The position numbers and the translations under genes are program-made. Below are positions 62,554 to 64,000 of a DNA stretch of 64,000 nucleotides, piece by piece (position 1 is the first letter of the stretch; the number at the start of each line of letters is the position of its first letter). The stretch is from Mycoplasma sp. Bg2 (GTDB taxonomy: Bacteria; Bacillota_I; Bacilli_A; Mycoplasmatales; Hepatoplasmataceae). Below the pieces are notes generated by a model, which worked only from the letters and a program-made list of their open reading frames with translations, did not search any database and was not told the DNA's origin. The DNA is taken from the NCBI GenBank assembly GCA_001641225.1, contig LSMY01000003.1, positions 1 through 64,000 on the forward strand. The letters run 5' to 3'.

Positions 62554-63678
62554 ATGATTCTAGAAGGTTATAGTAAACAAGAAAAACCAATTAAAGTTAC
62601 GATCGAAGGAAAAAAAATTGTTAAAGTAGAAGAGCTTGATTCTACTGAAGAAAATCATTATATCCTACCTGGATTTATTGATATTCATACCCATGGGGGT
62701 TACGGAACGGATTTTATGGATGCTTCTGTTGATCAAACAACTAAGTATCTAAAAAATCTACCTGCCGAAGGAACAACTTCAATTTATCATACGTCTGTTA
62801 CAGATACGGATGAACATATTGATCTTGCGCTTGAAAATGTTATTCAATTTATTGAAAAACCTCCTAAAAATATGACCAGAATTTTAGGAATACATTTAGA
62901 AGGGGTCTTCATTAATCCTGCTAAAAAAGGTGCACATGATCCAAGTCTATTGCGCCCATTAACAACAGGAGAACTTGATCACTTAATAAAAGTTTCTAAA
63001 AACCATATCAAAATAGTTACCTATGCTCCGGAACTTGTTCCAGTATCTGTAACTAGATATATGCACAGTAAAGGAATTATTGCTTCTGCTGGACATACAA
63101 TGGCTGATTTTGATACAATTAATCGTCATGCCAAGTATGGCCTAAATAAGTTAACCCATTTGTATAATGCAATGCTTCCTCCAGTAAATAAAAGAGAAAA
63201 TGGGGCTAGTTTAGCTGCCTTTCTTACTGAAGGAATGTATACTGAAATAATTGCTGATGGAGTTCATGTAACCCCACCCGCAGTAACACTTGCTTATCGA
63301 AATGTTCCTAAAGATAAAATGCTTTTAATTACTGATTCAACAAGTCCAAAAGGGATGCCTGATGGAGATAATTACAAACTTGGTGGATTAAAAATAATTA
63401 AAAAAGGAAACACAATTTATCTTGAAGATATGACATCAATTGCTGGTTCAATCTCAGCAATGATTGATAACTTTAGAAATTATATTAATTTTACCGGTGC
63501 CTCTATTGAAGAAGCCTCAGATGCTACTTCAATAAATCAAGCAAAACTATTAGGGCTTGAGGAAAAATTAGGAAAAATTGCTCCTAATTATGAAGCCGAC
63601 ATTCTAATTCTCGATAAAGAGACATTAGAAATTGAAGAAACTATTTGTTTGGGAGAAATCGCTTACAAACAGTATTAG
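62554..63678 (+). CDS. nagA: N-acetylglucosamine-6-phosphate deacetylase
   Basis: 374 aa amidohydrolase that removes acetate from GlcNAc-6-P, feeding NagB. Metal and catalytic motifs: 'PGFIDIHTHGGYGTDFMD', 'ILGIHLEGVFINPAKKGAHDP' with the metal-binding Glu, 'ASAGHTMADFD', 'LTHLYNAMLPP', 'EIIADGVHVTPPAV', and the catalytic Asp in 'LITDSTSPKGMPDG'. It starts 2 bp after the nagB stop; AGAGGATC inside nagB is its ribosome site. The gene order PTS-nagB-nagA forms a complete GlcNAc import and breakdown route. Confidence 0.95.
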   Translation: MILEGYSKQEKPIKVTIEGKKIVKVEELDSTEENHYILPGFIDIHTHGGYGTDFMDASVDQTTKYLKNLPAEGTTSIYHTSVTDTDEHIDLALENVIQFIEKPPKNMTRILGIHLEGVFINPAKKGAHDPSLLRPLTTGELDHLIKVSKNHIKIVTYAPELVPVSVTRYMHSKGIIASAGHTMADFDTINRHAKYGLNKLTHLYNAMLPPVNKRENGASLAAFLTEGMYTEIIADGVHVTPPAVTLAYRNVPKDKMLLITDSTSPKGMPDGDNYKLGGLKIIKKGNTIYLEDMTSIAGSISAMIDNFRNYINFTGASIEEASDATSINQAKLLGLEEKLGKIAPNYEADILILDKETLEIEETICLGEIAYKQY

Positions 63679-63686
63679 AAATATTA

Positions 63687-63714
63687 AAAGTAGGAATTCG
63701 TTCCTACTTTTTCT
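63687..63714 (+). terminator. terminator of the nagE-nagB-nagA operon
   Basis: AAAAGTAGGAA-TTCG-TTCCTACTTTTT; a UUCG tetraloop hairpin with T tail. Confidence 0.88.
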
Positions 63715-63730
63715 TTTGCAAATTTAGCAT

Positions 63731-63747
63731 TATAATTAAAGATAATG
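63731..63747 (+). promoter_or_regulatory. leaderless-type promoter of mnmE
   Basis: TATAAT at 63731-63736, then 8 nt to the ATG, the same geometry as the dipeptidase genes, here before a core tRNA-modification gene. Confidence 0.6.
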
Positions 63748-64000
63748 GAAACAATTTATTCACTTGTCACCCTCCCTATAAATCAAAATGTTGCGATTAT
63801 CCGGATTTCTGGACCAGAAACATTTTTTGTGGTGGAAAAAATCTTTAAAGATAAAATTACACTTGGACATGACCAAGTGCAATACCAAAAAATCTATGAT
63901 GAAAATAATGAATACATTGATGAAGGATTAGTTCTTTCTTTTATAGGACCAAATTCTTTTACAGGAGAAGATGTTGTAGAACTACAATTTCATGGCTCTT
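63745..64000 (+). CDS. mnmE: tRNA modification GTPase MnmE (5' part)
   Basis: Only the first 85 codons lie in the window. 'METIYSLVTLPINQNVAIIRISGPETF' followed later by 'IGPNSFTGEDVVELQFHGS' is the N-terminal formyl-tetrahydrofolate-binding domain of MnmE (family 'P..SYTGED..E...HG'). With MnmG it modifies U34 of tRNAs reading split codon boxes. The GTPase domain would be to the right of the window. A position near rnpA-yidC is common in Firmicutes. Confidence 0.92.
   Translation, partial: METIYSLVTLPINQNVAIIRISGPETFFVVEKIFKDKITLGHDQVQYQKIYDENNEYIDEGLVLSFIGPNSFTGEDVVELQFHGS

Noticed and set aside
1..64000. Transposases, integrases, phage genes or restriction-modification genes
   Set aside because: None was found on either strand; the accessory region appears to have grown by tandem duplication, not by insertion of a mobile element.

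Overview
The window is very A+T-rich DNA from a Mollicutes chromosome (mycoplasma/spiroplasma relatives). TGA is read as tryptophan throughout: metG, dnaA, gyrB, serS and all eleven peptidase genes contain in-frame TGA at tryptophan positions, so every coordinate below uses genetic code 4. The species cannot be named from sequence alone. The window spans the replication origin: rpmH-rnpA-yidC diverge from dnaA, with DnaA boxes between, and dnaN, gyrB, gyrA, serS, SRP RNA, dnaX, recR and tmk follow on the minus strand.

Layout. 1-1410: fourteen minus-strand tRNA genes in the order of the large Bacillus cluster. 1690-8231: a KtrA-like K+ regulator, two unrecognised proteins, a DUF2779/DnaQ-like protein, and three PnuC-like transporter genes of which the third is frameshifted. 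8287-11091: metG, rsmI and a small unknown gene on the minus strand. 11156-29436: eleven tandem M20/PepV-type dipeptidase genes on the plus strand, each with its own promoter and nearly all with their own terminator, interrupted between copies 6 and 7 by one minus-strand YfcC-type transporter. 29520-40099: a decayed transporter remnant, an opine (octopine/nopaline-type) dehydrogenase and four more large YfcC-type transporters. 40207-54391: tmk, recR, dnaX (with two parS sites in its coding sequence), SRP RNA, serS, gyrA, gyrB, dnaN, an opposite-strand gpsA-SDR pair wedged between dnaN and dnaA, and dnaA. 54392-54769: oriC. 54770-59083: rpmH, rnpA, an exceptionally long yidC and two small membrane proteins. 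59390-63678: a PTS EIICB, nagB and nagA, a GlcNAc uptake and breakdown operon, followed by the start of mnmE, cut by the window edge.

How it fits together. About 29 kb (11-40 kb) is one accessory island: cytosolic dipeptidases, secondary transporters with a long extracellular domain, and an opine dehydrogenase. The simplest reading is scavenging of host-derived peptides or amino acids, with reductive disposal of carbon or nitrogen by the opine dehydrogenase; that link is inference. NagE/NagB/NagA supplies a second nutrient route, turning GlcNAc into fructose-6-phosphate.

Expression. Many genes, including all the dipeptidases, have a TATAAT box 6-9 nt before the start codon and no usable Shine-Dalgarno, so their mRNAs are probably leaderless. 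Others (rpmH, dnaN, SDR, nagB, the PTS gene) have clear AAGGA-type sites, so both initiation modes coexist.
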